64,000 bases of DNA from CBDCTM01 sp965222005 (GCA_965222005.1 OZ244935.1:1736001-1800000), one strand, 5' to 3'. Shown: positions 34,098 through 44,476, counted from the stretch's first letter. Made by a program: numbers and translations. Notes: a model not told the origin generated them from the sequence alone.

Positions 34098-34414
34098 TGT
34101 GAGAGCAAAAATAGCTGATTGCTGTATGATATTTGAACAATGGCGGCGAATTAACGATATTTAATCCAGGCGCAAGCAAGCTAAATTTGAACCCGGAGGA
34201 TAAGTGAAAGGCTTGTTTTGTGGGGCCTCAGTTGAAACATTGCTTATTAATGAGCTGTTAACTATACACGATGGGGAATTTATTGATTTTTAAAATCTAC
34301 TTTAATTTAGCAAGCGGGCATAAATTCCTGATCTATTGCCAGGAGCCAGAATTGTAGGCAAATTTATGGGGATTACGTTTTCAGAGTTAAGGAACTTCTC
34401 AGTCTAACACATTT
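34098..34414. other. Divergent intergenic region between DUF4271 and the two-component system
   Basis: Two TAnnTTTG-type boxes are visible: TATTTTTG on the minus strand at 34106-34113 (for DUF4271, very close to its ATG) and TAAATTTG on the plus strand at 34182-34189. The latter would give the kinase mRNA a leader of over 200 bases. No hairpin or open frame of note. Confidence 0.35.
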
Positions 34415-35752
34415 ATGACAAATAGTACCATCAGGCGGGTTGTAATTCTGGGGGCCTTGGCCATCTGTGCCATTATTGCCATTCAATCCTATTGGGTACT
34501 TCGTACGTTGGACATCAAGGAGCAAGAGTTTGACCGCTCTGTGAATATTGCATTGCGCAAAGTAGCCCTACAGCTCGATAAAAATCGAAACAGCCTGCCG
34601 TCGCATAACCTCATCAGCCGACAGGCTACCAATTACTACCTGGTCAACATCAATGATGAAATCAATGCCAATTTGTTGGAATATTATCTGCGCCGCGAGT
34701 TGGAAGCGGTGGCTTTAAACATTGATTTTGAATACGGCATTTTTGACTGTAATTCCAACGAAATGCTTTACGGCAATTACATCAACAATGACCCGGATGA
34801 GCCAACGCCTGACAAGCAGCGCAATGACCTTCCTTCTTATCAGGAATTTGAATACTATTTCGGAGTACGCTTCCCCACGCAGCAAAGCTATCTGCTAGGC
34901 AGTATGCGACTCACCGTTACCTTTACTGCAGTATTGTTTTTGGCAGTGCTGTTTTTCATCTATTCTATCATTGTCATCCTCAAGCAAAAGCGCCTTTCTG
35001 AAATGCAGAAGGACTTTATCAACAATATGACGCATGAATTCAAAACTCCGATTTCAACTATAAAAATTTCCTCCGATGTACTACTCAACAATGAGCATAT
35101 CCGTGAGGATGATCGCCTCAGCCGGTATGCGCAGATCATCAAGGAGCAAAACCAACGCCTCAATCGACAGGTAGAGAAGGTATTGCAACTGGCTAAAATT
35201 GAGCGGGACAGCTTCAAACTAAAGCTCGAACAAATCGATTTGCATGAATTGCTGCAACAAATAGTGGAAAGTGTTGAACCAAGGTTGGCAGAGACCCAAG
35301 GACGTCTAAGTACTTCTCTTCAGGCCACCGATGCCATCATCAATGCTGACCGGCTCCACCTGACCAACATCCTGCATAACCTGCTCGACAATGCGATCAA
35401 GTACTGTAAAGATCGGCCGGTGGTTCAATTATCAACCTTAAACCAGGGCAACAAAATCCAGCTTGAGATCAGCGATCAGGGCATTGGCATTGCCAAGGAG
35501 CACCAACAAAAAGTCTTCAATAAATTTTACAGAGTTTCTACCGGTGATGTACATAATGTAAAAGGCTTTGGGCTGGGGTTGTATTATATTAAGAGCATTT
35601 GCGAAGCACACGATTGGAAGATTTTACTCGACAGCGAGCCTGGCCAGGGAACTACTATTTCGATCAGCATGAAGCGCCAGCCGGTACGGCTTTGGCAGGC
35701 CTGGCGCCATTTTTTCCGGAACCGCCAAGCTCCAAAACATCAGCACTCATGA
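34415..35752 (+). CDS. Membrane sensor histidine kinase
   Basis: 445 residues. A membrane segment near 10-27 (VVILGALAICAIIAIQSYWV), a periplasmic sensor of about 130 residues and a second segment (FTAVLFLAVLFFIYSIIVIL). HisKA follows with the phospho-accepting His at about 207 (MTHEFKTPIS). The ATPase domain has LLDNAIKYC, DQGIGIAKEHQ, VFNKFYR and KGFGLGLYY. Architecture and the paired regulator resemble the RprX/RprY system of Bacteroides. Its stop overlaps the regulator start (ATGA). Stimulus unknown. Confidence 0.9.
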   Translation: MTNSTIRRVVILGALAICAIIAIQSYWVLRTLDIKEQEFDRSVNIALRKVALQLDKNRNSLPSHNLISRQATNYYLVNINDEINANLLEYYLRRELEAVALNIDFEYGIFDCNSNEMLYGNYINNDPDEPTPDKQRNDLPSYQEFEYYFGVRFPTQQSYLLGSMRLTVTFTAVLFLAVLFFIYSIIVILKQKRLSEMQKDFINNMTHEFKTPISTIKISSDVLLNNEHIREDDRLSRYAQIIKEQNQRLNRQVEKVLQLAKIERDSFKLKLEQIDLHELLQQIVESVEPRLAETQGRLSTSLQATDAIINADRLHLTNILHNLLDNAIKYCKDRPVVQLSTLNQGNKIQLEISDQGIGIAKEHQQKVFNKFYRVSTGDVHNVKGFGLGLYYIKSICEAHDWKILLDSEPGQGTTISISMKRQPVRLWQAWRHFFRNRQAPKHQHS

Positions 35753-36438
35753 AAGCACATTTACTATATGTAGAAGATGATGAAAGCCTCAGCTTTGTCA
35801 CTCGGGATAACCTGGAATTGCAGGGCTACCAAATCACCTATTGTAGTGATGGCGAACAAGCCATGCAATTGATTCGGGCCGATGAATTTCCCTTCAATCT
35901 CTGCATTTTGGATGTGATGCTGCCCGGAACCGACGGTTATCAGCTGGCTTCCGAAATTCGGTTGTTCAATACAGAGGTGCCGATCATATTCCTCACCGCC
36001 AAATCGCTTAAAGAAGATAAGATCAAAGGCTTGCGGCTGGGTGCGGATGACTATATCACCAAGCCTTTCAGTATCGAAGAGCTTACGCTGAAGATAGAAA
36101 TATTCCTGCGCCGCAGCCGGATCAGCGCAGCACCACAGGCCAGTCAGTTTAAGGTTGGCAATTTTGAATTTGACTACAAAAACCTCGTACTCCGTTGGAA
36201 TGATCAAGCCAAAACGCTTACTCAAAAAGAAGCCGATTTGCTCAAGCTGTTCATTACTAATAAAAACGAAGTACTCAAACGCTCCGATATCCTGGAGGCG
36301 CTATGGGGTGAAGATGACTACTTCATGGGCCGCAGCCTGGATGTGTTCATCTCTCGCCTCCGCAAATACCTCAAATCGGATGAACGCCTGAAAATCGAAA
36401 ACATTCATGGAGTCGGATTTCGGCTGGTGGAAGGCTGA
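35749..36438 (+). CDS. OmpR/PhoB-family response regulator
   Basis: 229 residues from the ATG at 35749, which overlaps the kinase stop. The receiver has YVEDDESLS, phospho-acceptor ILDVMLPGTDGY, IIFLTAK and YITKPFSIEEL. The C-terminal winged helix has FEFDYKNLVLRW, LTQKEADLLKLF, DILEALWGEDDYFMGRSLDV and FISRLRKYL followed by HGVGFRLV. It binds DNA when phosphorylated by the adjacent kinase; targets are unknown. RprY-like. Confidence 0.93.
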   Translation: MKAHLLYVEDDESLSFVTRDNLELQGYQITYCSDGEQAMQLIRADEFPFNLCILDVMLPGTDGYQLASEIRLFNTEVPIIFLTAKSLKEDKIKGLRLGADDYITKPFSIEELTLKIEIFLRRSRISAAPQASQFKVGNFEFDYKNLVLRWNDQAKTLTQKEADLLKLFITNKNEVLKRSDILEALWGEDDYFMGRSLDVFISRLRKYLKSDERLKIENIHGVGFRLVEG

Positions 36439-36450
36439 TCTTCTGCCTCC

Positions 36451-38358
36451 TCACTCCAATTGCAGCTGTTTCTTTTTTGGATAGCGCACTTTGTAGCTAA
36501 AGCCTACGGTCTCTTTTGAGCCGGGCGCCAGCCGGAGTTTCCAACTAATCTTGCCTTCTTCCTTGTCGAGCTTTCCATCTCGCTTGATATCGCTTTCCAC
36601 CTCTATCTCTTCGGTAGTAGAGAGCGGTATTTGGTCCACCACCTCGATATTGACAGACTGCGATTTTTTATTGCGTAGCTCAATTTCCCATCCCCGGCGC
36701 TCCGTCTTTTTGTTGCCAATAAACTGGCGGGTAGAAAATTCCTTTTGCTTGTTGCGCTGTACCACAATGTTGTCATCGCGGCCCAGGGAGAGATAGAGCG
36801 TATCCTCCACATGCTCCACTTCCAGTAATGACTTGCCGATGTATGTGCCTTCAAAAAACAGATTCGCTTCGCCGCTTAGGAGTTGATAGTCCTCCCAATC
36901 GGTAACTTGAGCGGTAAGGTAAGCATGGGGGTCTAGTTTGGGAACCGCATAGTATTCATAATAGGCGGGCACCTCGTGCTGCTTCACATCTACGGTATAT
37001 TGCTTGCCATCAGAGAGTACCGTGTATGGCAGATCAATCTTAAATTCTACCGTAGTGGCTTTTTCCACCTGCGTAATGGGTACAGGGATAGAGGCACCTG
37101 CCCGGCTGCCTCTTATTGTCACTTCATCTTTCTTCCTTTTTTGCTTGGTAGAACCTAGGGATGTTATAACCGCCTCATCGAGGACGACGCCATCGTTGTT
37201 CATGGAAATATTGAGAGATTTAGAAGTGATGGGTGCGATTATCGAAGGGTATCCCACGTATGAAAACAGCAGCTTGTTTTTGTTATGATAAGGAATTGCA
37301 AGACTATACTTGCCCTCCCAATCGGTAACAGTACCAATAGTAGTTCCCTCCAGGATCACATTGACGCCGATGAGCAGTTCGCCATTTTCATCCGTTACTA
37401 CACCGCTCACATGCCGGATGTCGGGGTTGCTCACCCCGGGATAGGCACTTAGCCGTTGCCCGTCAATGTAATAGCCTGAGTAGGCGTAGCCAGGCACGTA
37501 ATAGGTCAATTTCCAGGGCTGTAGTTCGGGACGTGTTCCGCTATGCCGGGGATCGCTGGTGGAAAGCGTGAGCAGGACGTCCTTCCAGTCTTCTGAAGAA
37601 GTTTGGTACACATTGGCTTTGTAAGTGAGCTCCACAGGGCTTTGCACATCCTTGACGCGCAGGTCGTAGAGAGGAAACCAGCCTGCATTTTGGACGATAT
37701 AGCTGAGCACAAAATCAGCAGTAAGGGCAGCTTTGGCGTTTACCGTCACCACGATTTCGCTGGTGTGTTTGCCGCGCTCGGCATTCAGTTGCTTGAGCTG
37801 ATCGGTGGTCTGTTTTTCCTCCTTTTTAATATCTGCCAACTTCCAGTCGATCTCGAGCTTTTTGAGCTTGATATCGGCGAGGCGCTGGCGGTACAGTTGG
37901 GCAGCAGCCTGCAAATCGGTGATGGAAACGCCATTGTGCTGCCCTCCGATCGATCGGTTGGCCAGGAGTAGTGCCTCCTCTTCTTTGAACACATCGAGGC
38001 TTGCTTTCTCCCGAAGGTACTGCCGCCGCAGCTCTTTCAACTGCTTTTCCAGATTTTCGATTTCTGCTGTTTTGGTGGGTTTTTCGAAAAAATTGAGCTG
38101 GTGTACTACGGAAAGAATAGTGAAATTGCCATCAGCCTTTAGCTGTACGCTCCGCTTGTCGATTTGGGGAGAAATGCCTGTGAATTTGAGCTGGCTTTTG
38201 CCCGTTGGCAGACTGGCTTTTGCTTCACGCGTTACTTGTGCACCTTTGCGAAATACCGTTACCTCTTTGATAGTTGAAGGCACTTTTTGGGGTTCTCCTT
38301 CACCATACAGGCAGAAGGGGAGGATAAAAATGAGAAGAAATAGCATGGTCATTTTCAT
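36451..38358 (-). CDS. MuiA-family protein (DUF4140/DUF4139) with an inserted carboxypeptidase-regulatory-like domain
   Basis: 635 residues from the ATG at 38356-38358, giving a signal peptide (MTMLFLLIFILPFCLYG). Residues 25-120 are DUF4140 (IKEVTVFRKGAQVTREA), then a coiled coil (ENLEKQLKELRRQYLREKAS). DUF4139 (YIVQNAGWFPLYDLRVKDVQ, DVLLTLSTSDPRHSG) is split. At about 313-405 a carboxypeptidase-regulatory-like domain is inserted (VSGVVTDENGELLIGVNV, LLFSYVGYPS) with a LDEAVITSLG tail like the start of a SusC plug. DUF4139 resumes to the C-terminus (FSYKVRYPKK). Function is unknown; the mucoidy name comes from distant homologues. Confidence 0.85.
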   Translation of the reverse strand: MKMTMLFLLIFILPFCLYGEGEPQKVPSTIKEVTVFRKGAQVTREAKASLPTGKSQLKFTGISPQIDKRSVQLKADGNFTILSVVHQLNFFEKPTKTAEIENLEKQLKELRRQYLREKASLDVFKEEEALLLANRSIGGQHNGVSITDLQAAAQLYRQRLADIKLKKLEIDWKLADIKKEEKQTTDQLKQLNAERGKHTSEIVVTVNAKAALTADFVLSYIVQNAGWFPLYDLRVKDVQSPVELTYKANVYQTSSEDWKDVLLTLSTSDPRHSGTRPELQPWKLTYYVPGYAYSGYYIDGQRLSAYPGVSNPDIRHVSGVVTDENGELLIGVNVILEGTTIGTVTDWEGKYSLAIPYHNKNKLLFSYVGYPSIIAPITSKSLNISMNNDGVVLDEAVITSLGSTKQKRKKDEVTIRGSRAGASIPVPITQVEKATTVEFKIDLPYTVLSDGKQYTVDVKQHEVPAYYEYYAVPKLDPHAYLTAQVTDWEDYQLLSGEANLFFEGTYIGKSLLEVEHVEDTLYLSLGRDDNIVVQRNKQKEFSTRQFIGNKKTERRGWEIELRNKKSQSVNIEVVDQIPLSTTEEIEVESDIKRDGKLDKEEGKISWKLRLAPGSKETVGFSYKVRYPKKKQLQLE

Positions 38359-38880
38359 AGCTCTGGTTTTTGAATGTAAATAATGTATGCAACACAAGAA
38401 TATAACAACTTGCGGCAAGTTTTCATTGCCTCCAATTTGTACTAAAACTACTTTACAGACTGAATAGGAATACGAACAATTATTGGATGAGTAAGGCTTA
38501 TGTGGTCAAATAGTGAATACGTACTTATTTTCAGAAGAGGCATTTTACAGTCAAGCGAATAGTATTTGAACAACTTCATTTTCAAGTTCATCAAAAATCA
38601 ATTTAATACCAATTATTTTATCTGATTTTAACGGAGAAGACAGTTTTCTTGTCTGTAGAGTGGCTATGCACTCGAAAAAGAGATTCAATCTGGCCCGAAA
38701 TTGCTATTTTTCGCCACAAGCAGCAATTTTAAACAACTTCTATAACTTGAAAATCGCATCAACATTTTGAATAATACTACCTACCGTAATATTTCAAGGA
38801 ACACCTGCGTTGGGTATTGCAGGCTTGGTTAGCACAGAGTCTGGCGAAACCTCCTTTTTTAATTGATGACTTATTAGAAT
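38359..38880. other. Long divergent intergenic region, no gene recognised
   Basis: About 520 AT-rich bases between the MuiA-type and YwqK-type genes. An upstream extension of the MuiA frame to 38418 is open but would spoil its signal peptide. I see no strong hairpin and no well-spaced promoter pair. It probably holds the promoters of both genes. Confidence 0.4.
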
Positions 38881-40161
38881 ATGCAAAAACTCTTTCTGAT
38901 AGCAGCTTTACTAAGTATCTCGAATATATTGTTGGCCCAAAAGGACAAGCTCAGTTTTTATGAGCTGGACGTGATAAATGGCCTTTTCTACCAGCCCAAC
39001 ACCATTGCCCCTTTTAGCGGAACAGCGGTTGATTTTCATGAAAAGGGCAAAAAGAAATTGCAGGTACCCATAAAGGATGGCAAAGTACACGGCACGGTAC
39101 GGGAATGGGCTAAAAATGGAAAAAAAATTCATGAAGCAAATTATGTCCAGGGAGTACAAGAGGGTGCGGAAGTCCAGTGGTTTGCTACAGGGAAGAAAAA
39201 ATTGGAGATAAATTTTGAAAACGGGCTTGCCAGCGGCATGTGTACGGAATGGTACAAAAACGGACAAAAGAAATCCGAAGGGAGCTTTTTAGCTGGCAAG
39301 GAAGAAGGCGAACATCATTGGTGGTACAGTACCGGGGGGCGGGATCAGTGGGTAAATTATAAAAACGGCCGGCCGGAAAGCGCTGTAAAAAACTGGCACC
39401 AAAACGGACAGCTGAGCCTTGAGAGCCACTATAAAAATGGCCAACAACATGGCCCCACCATAGAATGGTATGATGGCGGACAGAAAAAATCGGAATCGCA
39501 TTTTAAGCTGGGTAAAGAGCATGGCGAGTCGCGTTACTGGTTAAAAGATGGAAGACTATTGGCGGTTCAGGAGTATGACAATGGCCAGCTCGTCAAAGAC
39601 ATCAACTACCGCAGCGGCAATGTGCGTCTGGCAGATGGCTTTGCCGAGGTGTACAATGGGGAAGAGAGTTTTTTCCTGGTGCGCATCAATGGGGGGAAGG
39701 TGTTGTACCGTCCCGGAGAGGTGATTACCTATGTAGTGGATGGCCAGTTGTTGCAATTGTACATCACCCCCCTTACCAGCTTTGTGGAAGAGAAAGAGGG
39801 GCTGTCGGAAGAGGAGCTGTTGGCTAAATATCAAGCTTTTGAAGCGACCTATATATCCGAAAATACTGGCCATACAATTGCTCCTCAGCAGGAGCTTTTG
39901 CATACATCGGCCGACAACCCTTTTTTGTTTTGGCAGTTCGACTCGCCAACGAGCCAGGCTGAAGGCAAAGAGCTGGAAGAACGGAAAAAAGTATTGCGGG
40001 AATACTATGCCTCCATGATTGTGGGCCAGCAAGTACTGAGCTTGTACAGCGTGTTGACCAAGGCGAATGATCCCCAACAGATCGAGGCTTTATTGAAGCG
40101 GCTTGCCGGGCAAGTGGAAGAGCATCCCAGCCCGATTGATTTGAATGAAATAGCCAGGTAA
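38881..40161 (+). CDS. Secreted MORN-variant (YwqK-family) repeat protein
   Basis: 426 residues. The signal peptide is MQKLFLIAALLSISNILLAQ. From about 45 to 250 there are eight or so repeats of 22-24 residues of the form W-x-x-G-K-K-x-E-x-x-F-x-x-G-x-x-x-G (for example EWYKNGQKKSEGSFLAGKEE and NWHQNGQLSLESHYKNGQQH). These are the MORN_2 repeats of YwqK proteins. The C-terminal 170 residues are helical and unrecognised. Pipelines call this family an antitoxin, but there is no toxin gene here and it is exported. The repeats probably form an extended beta sheet that binds lipid or protein. Confidence 0.85.
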   Translation: MQKLFLIAALLSISNILLAQKDKLSFYELDVINGLFYQPNTIAPFSGTAVDFHEKGKKKLQVPIKDGKVHGTVREWAKNGKKIHEANYVQGVQEGAEVQWFATGKKKLEINFENGLASGMCTEWYKNGQKKSEGSFLAGKEEGEHHWWYSTGGRDQWVNYKNGRPESAVKNWHQNGQLSLESHYKNGQQHGPTIEWYDGGQKKSESHFKLGKEHGESRYWLKDGRLLAVQEYDNGQLVKDINYRSGNVRLADGFAEVYNGEESFFLVRINGGKVLYRPGEVITYVVDGQLLQLYITPLTSFVEEKEGLSEEELLAKYQAFEATYISENTGHTIAPQQELLHTSADNPFLFWQFDSPTSQAEGKELEERKKVLREYYASMIVGQQVLSLYSVLTKANDPQQIEALLKRLAGQVEEHPSPIDLNEIAR

Positions 40162-40261
40162 GATGTAAGAAAACGTTAAAGTATAGACAATGTACTCAGT
40201 ATTTTATAAATTACCACTAGAACCTGCCCGAGTCATTGTATTATCAGTTAAAACCAGTCAT

Positions 40262-41686
40262 ATGATCAGGATCATTACTTCTTTGCTCCTTCTGTTTTCA
40301 TTCGGCTTGGCGGCTCAGACCATCACTGTTTCTGAAGATATCTCAATTCGAAACGACAAGTACTACACGCTCATTGGCAAACTGAAAAACAGATTGCTGA
40401 TATTCAGAGACAAGGCGAACGAGTATGAAGTGTTGGCCTTTGATGAGCGGCTGCGCCGTAGCTGGGAAAAGAAAATTGAATTTGATAAAAAAAGGCCGGA
40501 AGTGCTTGAAATTATTCCGGGGCGGCATTCCTTTAGCATTATTTACCGCTTCAAACGCAAGGGACATGTGCTCACCAAAATCCATCGCTACGACCCTGCT
40601 GCCAATCTCCTCGATTCGACTACACTATTCGACTACGGCCAACGGTTTACAAGCCCTGACCCGGAAGTGATCTTTTCGGAAAATAAATCAAAAGCAGTTA
40701 TTTTTCATTTTGAACGCCAAACGGAGGTGGAAGCATATGCAGTCGATGTAAACGATCAGCAGCTTTTGTGGAAACGCACTTTCTCCCTTCCTGATATGAT
40801 CTTCTCCCGAAAATTATATCAACCCGTAGTGGACGATCAGGGAAACCTGTACTTTATTACGGAGAAAGACAATAAAAAATCGAGTCGCGATAAGCACCGG
40901 CTTTCCATTTATTCGTGCATTGGCCAATCCGAAGCTGTTGGTCAAATAGACATTCCGCTTCCGGATTTTTTGACCTATGATATTTACTTCACCTTTGACA
41001 ATCTGCATCAACGGCTGATGGCTGCCGGCTTTTACTCCGAAAAAAATAAAGGGCGCACAAATGGACACTTTTTTGTGAAGATCGATCCAGCTAATCCAGA
41101 AGGCTTTCAACTGAAATCCCAGCCTTTTGATACGGATTTTGCTGCAAGTGCGATGGGCAAAGATGCCGATGGCAAAAAAGGTATTAACGACATCGACATT
41201 CAGGAGGTGGCGCTGCGCCGCGATGGGGGTATGCTGATCGTGGCCGAACGCAACCGGGAATACGAACGCCGGATGTCATCGGTGGGGAGAGGCTACATCG
41301 GCCGCGATGGCAGCAGATATATCGTTGACTATTATTACGAAGATATCTGTCTGATCTCCTTGCACCCCGATGGCAAGGAGCATTGGAGTACCATTTTGCA
41401 CAAGCGCCAGTATTCGCAGGATGATGAGGCAGTGTTTTCTTCCTATTTTCTGGCAAAAACTCCCTCCAGCTTGCGCTTTGTGTTCAATGATGAAATAAAG
41501 GATGAAAATACGGTGAGTGAATATGTGGTGAATTCAATCGGCAATTCCGATCGAAACAGCGTGATGAGTACCGATGATCAAAAAATCCGCCTGCGCTTTC
41601 GCGATGCTGTACAGGTGGCGTCAAATGAACTGATCGTGCCCAGCGAGCGGCGCAATCGGCTAAGGCTGGTGCGGGTACAGTATTAA
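40262..41686 (+). CDS. Large secreted protein, probably beta-propeller
   Basis: 474 residues from the ATG at 40262, which gives a signal peptide (IRIITSLLLLFSFGLAAQ); 24 further upstream codons are open but unlikely. The body is beta-rich with repeated aromatic-Asp strands (LIFRDKANEYEVLAFDERL, QLLWKRTFSLPDMIF, DDQGNLYFITEKDN, GGMLIVAERNREYE) suggesting a propeller. No catalytic motif or sorting domain. It follows the YwqK gene by about 100 bases on the same strand. Confidence 0.7.
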   Translation: MIRIITSLLLLFSFGLAAQTITVSEDISIRNDKYYTLIGKLKNRLLIFRDKANEYEVLAFDERLRRSWEKKIEFDKKRPEVLEIIPGRHSFSIIYRFKRKGHVLTKIHRYDPAANLLDSTTLFDYGQRFTSPDPEVIFSENKSKAVIFHFERQTEVEAYAVDVNDQQLLWKRTFSLPDMIFSRKLYQPVVDDQGNLYFITEKDNKKSSRDKHRLSIYSCIGQSEAVGQIDIPLPDFLTYDIYFTFDNLHQRLMAAGFYSEKNKGRTNGHFFVKIDPANPEGFQLKSQPFDTDFAASAMGKDADGKKGINDIDIQEVALRRDGGMLIVAERNREYERRMSSVGRGYIGRDGSRYIVDYYYEDICLISLHPDGKEHWSTILHKRQYSQDDEAVFSSYFLAKTPSSLRFVFNDEIKDENTVSEYVVNSIGNSDRNSVMSTDDQKIRLRFRDAVQVASNELIVPSERRNRLRLVRVQY

Positions 41687-41698
41687 ATTTTTGGCAAA

Positions 41699-44476
41699 CT
41701 ACTTTAAGCCGTCATCCTCCCACAGATATTCTTCCGTTTCGTCTGAATCCGGAAGTTCGGGCTTTTCTTCTTTAGGCACTTCAAAGCTATTATCCGTATC
41801 CTCCAACAGGACTTCTTCATCCCTTGTATTGGAAGGAAAATCGGGAATATTCTTCCAGTCGCTGGGATCATCCATCGAATCGGCCCTTTCGCCAAATACC
41901 CGAATCAGGCGATCTTGTATCTGCTGCTTTCGCCGATCGCTATACTCAAAGTGGCGCTGAACAGTACGTTTGTCCGTTTTTACCTCAAAGTCATCAACAG
42001 TGCCGAAGATGCGATAATACAAATTGAACCAGCCCTTCTTTTTGCTGGGCTGAGGCGTGAGGCGGGGATTATAACGCTTGAATTTGTTGAGAAAAACCTG
42101 CCCTGCATTGATCTTTAAGAAGTAATTGATATGGTGATCGAAAGAATGTTCTCCGCTGATGGTCATATTGAGGGCATTGCTCTGCAAAAACATAGCAGGA
42201 ATATGCACCTTGCTGTTTTTTATCTCCAGCCAGTTGCGTATGTTTTTAAAACGAATGTGCTGCAGGTCGCGCATTTTTATGTAATTGGAAAAATCGTAAA
42301 ACATCTTAAACCCAATCAATTCGCCATCACTGATACTCAAATCGCCGATCACACGGAGATCATCATACTGAAAGCTAAGTGCTTCATCCCAAAAAGCATC
42401 CACCGCTATCCTGGCCTTTAGCAAGCCCTTCAAATTTTTGGCCAGCAACACCTGTTGGCCAAAATTTTCGGTCTGCCGGAAAAACTCGTGGATATTGATG
42501 TCTTCGCACTCAATAGTAGCTTTAAGAAAGGGCTTCTTATTAAAAAAAGCTTTGCCATCAAGGATGAAATGACCATCCATCGCATCGGTACTCCCTTTGA
42601 CTATGAGCTGGTTGTTGGCAAATTGGAAGGTGCCGACATAGCTTTCGCCTTCAATTTTTTCAAAATCGTAGGATTCGATATTGGCGTGAAAAGTGCCTTT
42701 CAGGAATTTAGTGAGCCGTTCGCGCCGCTGGTTACGGGCGAGGTTGACCTGATCTACATTGTGCACTCCTTTAGCTGTAAACCCCTTATTTTCTTGCTCT
42801 GCCAGGGCCAGCTGTTGCTCTTCGGCTTCAGTCAAATCCACCAATTTGAGGAGGCGGTCGAAATCGAGATAAATCGCATCCAGGCTGGCATCGAACTTCA
42901 GCTCGGCTCTGCGGCTGTTAAGTGAATCGGCCAACAGCACGGGCAGCAGATTAAGAAAGGAGCCTTTCAGCATAAATTCACTACCCGCGCCTTCAATTTT
43001 TACATCGTTTACCGCAATACTATTGTCCCGAAAAGTCAAACTTCCCTTATCTGCGGTTACAGTTTCCTGGTTGATGGTAAGTGCAGCATCGTCAAATTCT
43101 ATCTCGCCGGAAGTTTTTACCCGGCCGATCCGGCTCGGCCTTTGCATATCTTTGAGACGGCCTTTCAGTTCCAGGTTTTTGATCTCGAGCTCGCCATCTC
43201 CATCCGAAATGGCCTCATTACCCAACAAACCGTACATGGAAGCCAGGGGTAGTACACCATCCATCTGAAGATCAATTTTGGGATCTTCAACATTGGTCAA
43301 CCGAAAGTAAGACTCTATCAATTCGCGATTGAAATAGCCACGAAAGTCTTTGATTTCAAACACGGTAGTCTTTGCATTTCGGCTTTTGCCATTGGTAAAG
43401 GTGGCACTGAAGGTGACATCCTTGATAGATTTGGCCAGCTTTTTACTGCTGATTTTTCCGCGTTTTAGTCCCAGCCGGGCTGCGATAGCCGGATTTTCTT
43501 TTGCATTCATCCTCCCCTTTACGCTGGCATTAAAGATGAATGACCCCTTGCTGCTAAAATCGCTAAAGTATTCGAGCTGCTGTTCTGGCAGAAGACTCAG
43601 CACAGAAGCCAGACTGCCATCTTCAGCAGTGAGGTGAAGGTCAAAATCGGTGTTGCTGCCTTTGCTGATAATATCACCATTTACCTTGAAAACATTGGTT
43701 TCGATACCCAGATCCACATCATTGAAGGTATAATGTCCTTCCGTGAGGTCCACATCAAGGCTGGCATCCAGTAAAATATCTTTGCCGGCCAGATAGCGCT
43801 GCCGGTTCATTTCAATGAAATTGCTTTGGAGGTCGATAAAAGTGTACAGGGAAAATTGGCGGTTGGAAAACTCGCCGGAGAGTTGCCCCTCCCGTATCCT
43901 GCCTTTCAATTCCTGCTTGACCCGGTCATCGATATAGATCAGCTCCACTTCTTTGAGTCGTGCTTCATCAATTGAGAGGGAGAAGGCCTTTTCTTGGCTG
44001 GTAGAGGCTTTTTGGACCGTATTGTTCGAGGCTTGCCCGATCGCATAATTACCCCGGCCATTTCGGTCAATGTGTATGAACAGCGCGCCATCCTCCACTA
44101 CAACGGATTGCACATTGATGGCTGAACTAAAGAGGCTAAACAATCCGAATCGGAAAGATAGCTGATCGGCTTCCAGCAGTACGCCGTCGAAGGCATCCTC
44201 CAGCACCACCTTGTGCAGGTTGACGGAGGCTTTTGGGAAGCCGGAAAGTAAGGAAAGGTCGATAGATTCGACACTGAGCTCGGAGGTGATCTGTTTGTTG
44301 ACTTCTTGTAGCACCCGCCTGCCGATCTGCTTTTCGAAGAAAGCAGCGATCACCACTAGTCCAATGAGTAGGGTAGCCATTAAAATGGCACACCAGAAGA
44401 GCAAACGCTTGAAGAGTCGTTTCATGAACGAGGGTTTGGGTGATGCAGCTATGACGGCAGGCTGTGCGGGGTGCAT
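41699..44476 (-). CDS. AsmA-family protein
   Basis: 925 residues (908 if the second ATG at 44425 is used). One N-terminal membrane anchor (LLFWCAILMATLLIGLVVIA) is followed by the AsmA start motif QVNKQITSELSVESIDLSLL. A long series of beta strands follows, typical of AsmA/TamB/Vps13-like bridges. C-terminal AsmA_2 features include DGHFILDGKAFFNKKP and LKINAGQVFLNKFKRYNP, then an acidic tail. The family is thought to shuttle phospholipid between inner and outer membrane. It sits alone, convergent with the propeller-like gene. Confidence 0.85.
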   Translation of the reverse strand: MHPAQPAVIAASPKPSFMKRLFKRLLFWCAILMATLLIGLVVIAAFFEKQIGRRVLQEVNKQITSELSVESIDLSLLSGFPKASVNLHKVVLEDAFDGVLLEADQLSFRFGLFSLFSSAINVQSVVVEDGALFIHIDRNGRGNYAIGQASNNTVQKASTSQEKAFSLSIDEARLKEVELIYIDDRVKQELKGRIREGQLSGEFSNRQFSLYTFIDLQSNFIEMNRQRYLAGKDILLDASLDVDLTEGHYTFNDVDLGIETNVFKVNGDIISKGSNTDFDLHLTAEDGSLASVLSLLPEQQLEYFSDFSSKGSFIFNASVKGRMNAKENPAIAARLGLKRGKISSKKLAKSIKDVTFSATFTNGKSRNAKTTVFEIKDFRGYFNRELIESYFRLTNVEDPKIDLQMDGVLPLASMYGLLGNEAISDGDGELEIKNLELKGRLKDMQRPSRIGRVKTSGEIEFDDAALTINQETVTADKGSLTFRDNSIAVNDVKIEGAGSEFMLKGSFLNLLPVLLADSLNSRRAELKFDASLDAIYLDFDRLLKLVDLTEAEEQQLALAEQENKGFTAKGVHNVDQVNLARNQRRERLTKFLKGTFHANIESYDFEKIEGESYVGTFQFANNQLIVKGSTDAMDGHFILDGKAFFNKKPFLKATIECEDINIHEFFRQTENFGQQVLLAKNLKGLLKARIAVDAFWDEALSFQYDDLRVIGDLSISDGELIGFKMFYDFSNYIKMRDLQHIRFKNIRNWLEIKNSKVHIPAMFLQSNALNMTISGEHSFDHHINYFLKINAGQVFLNKFKRYNPRLTPQPSKKKGWFNLYYRIFGTVDDFEVKTDKRTVQRHFEYSDRRKQQIQDRLIRVFGERADSMDDPSDWKNIPDFPSNTRDEEVLLEDTDNSFEVPKEEKPELPDSDETEEYLWEDDGLK

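Noticed and set aside
38881..40161. YwqK-family protein as an antitoxin
   Set aside because: The label is inherited from databases. The protein has a signal peptide and MORN-type repeats, and there is no toxin gene beside it.
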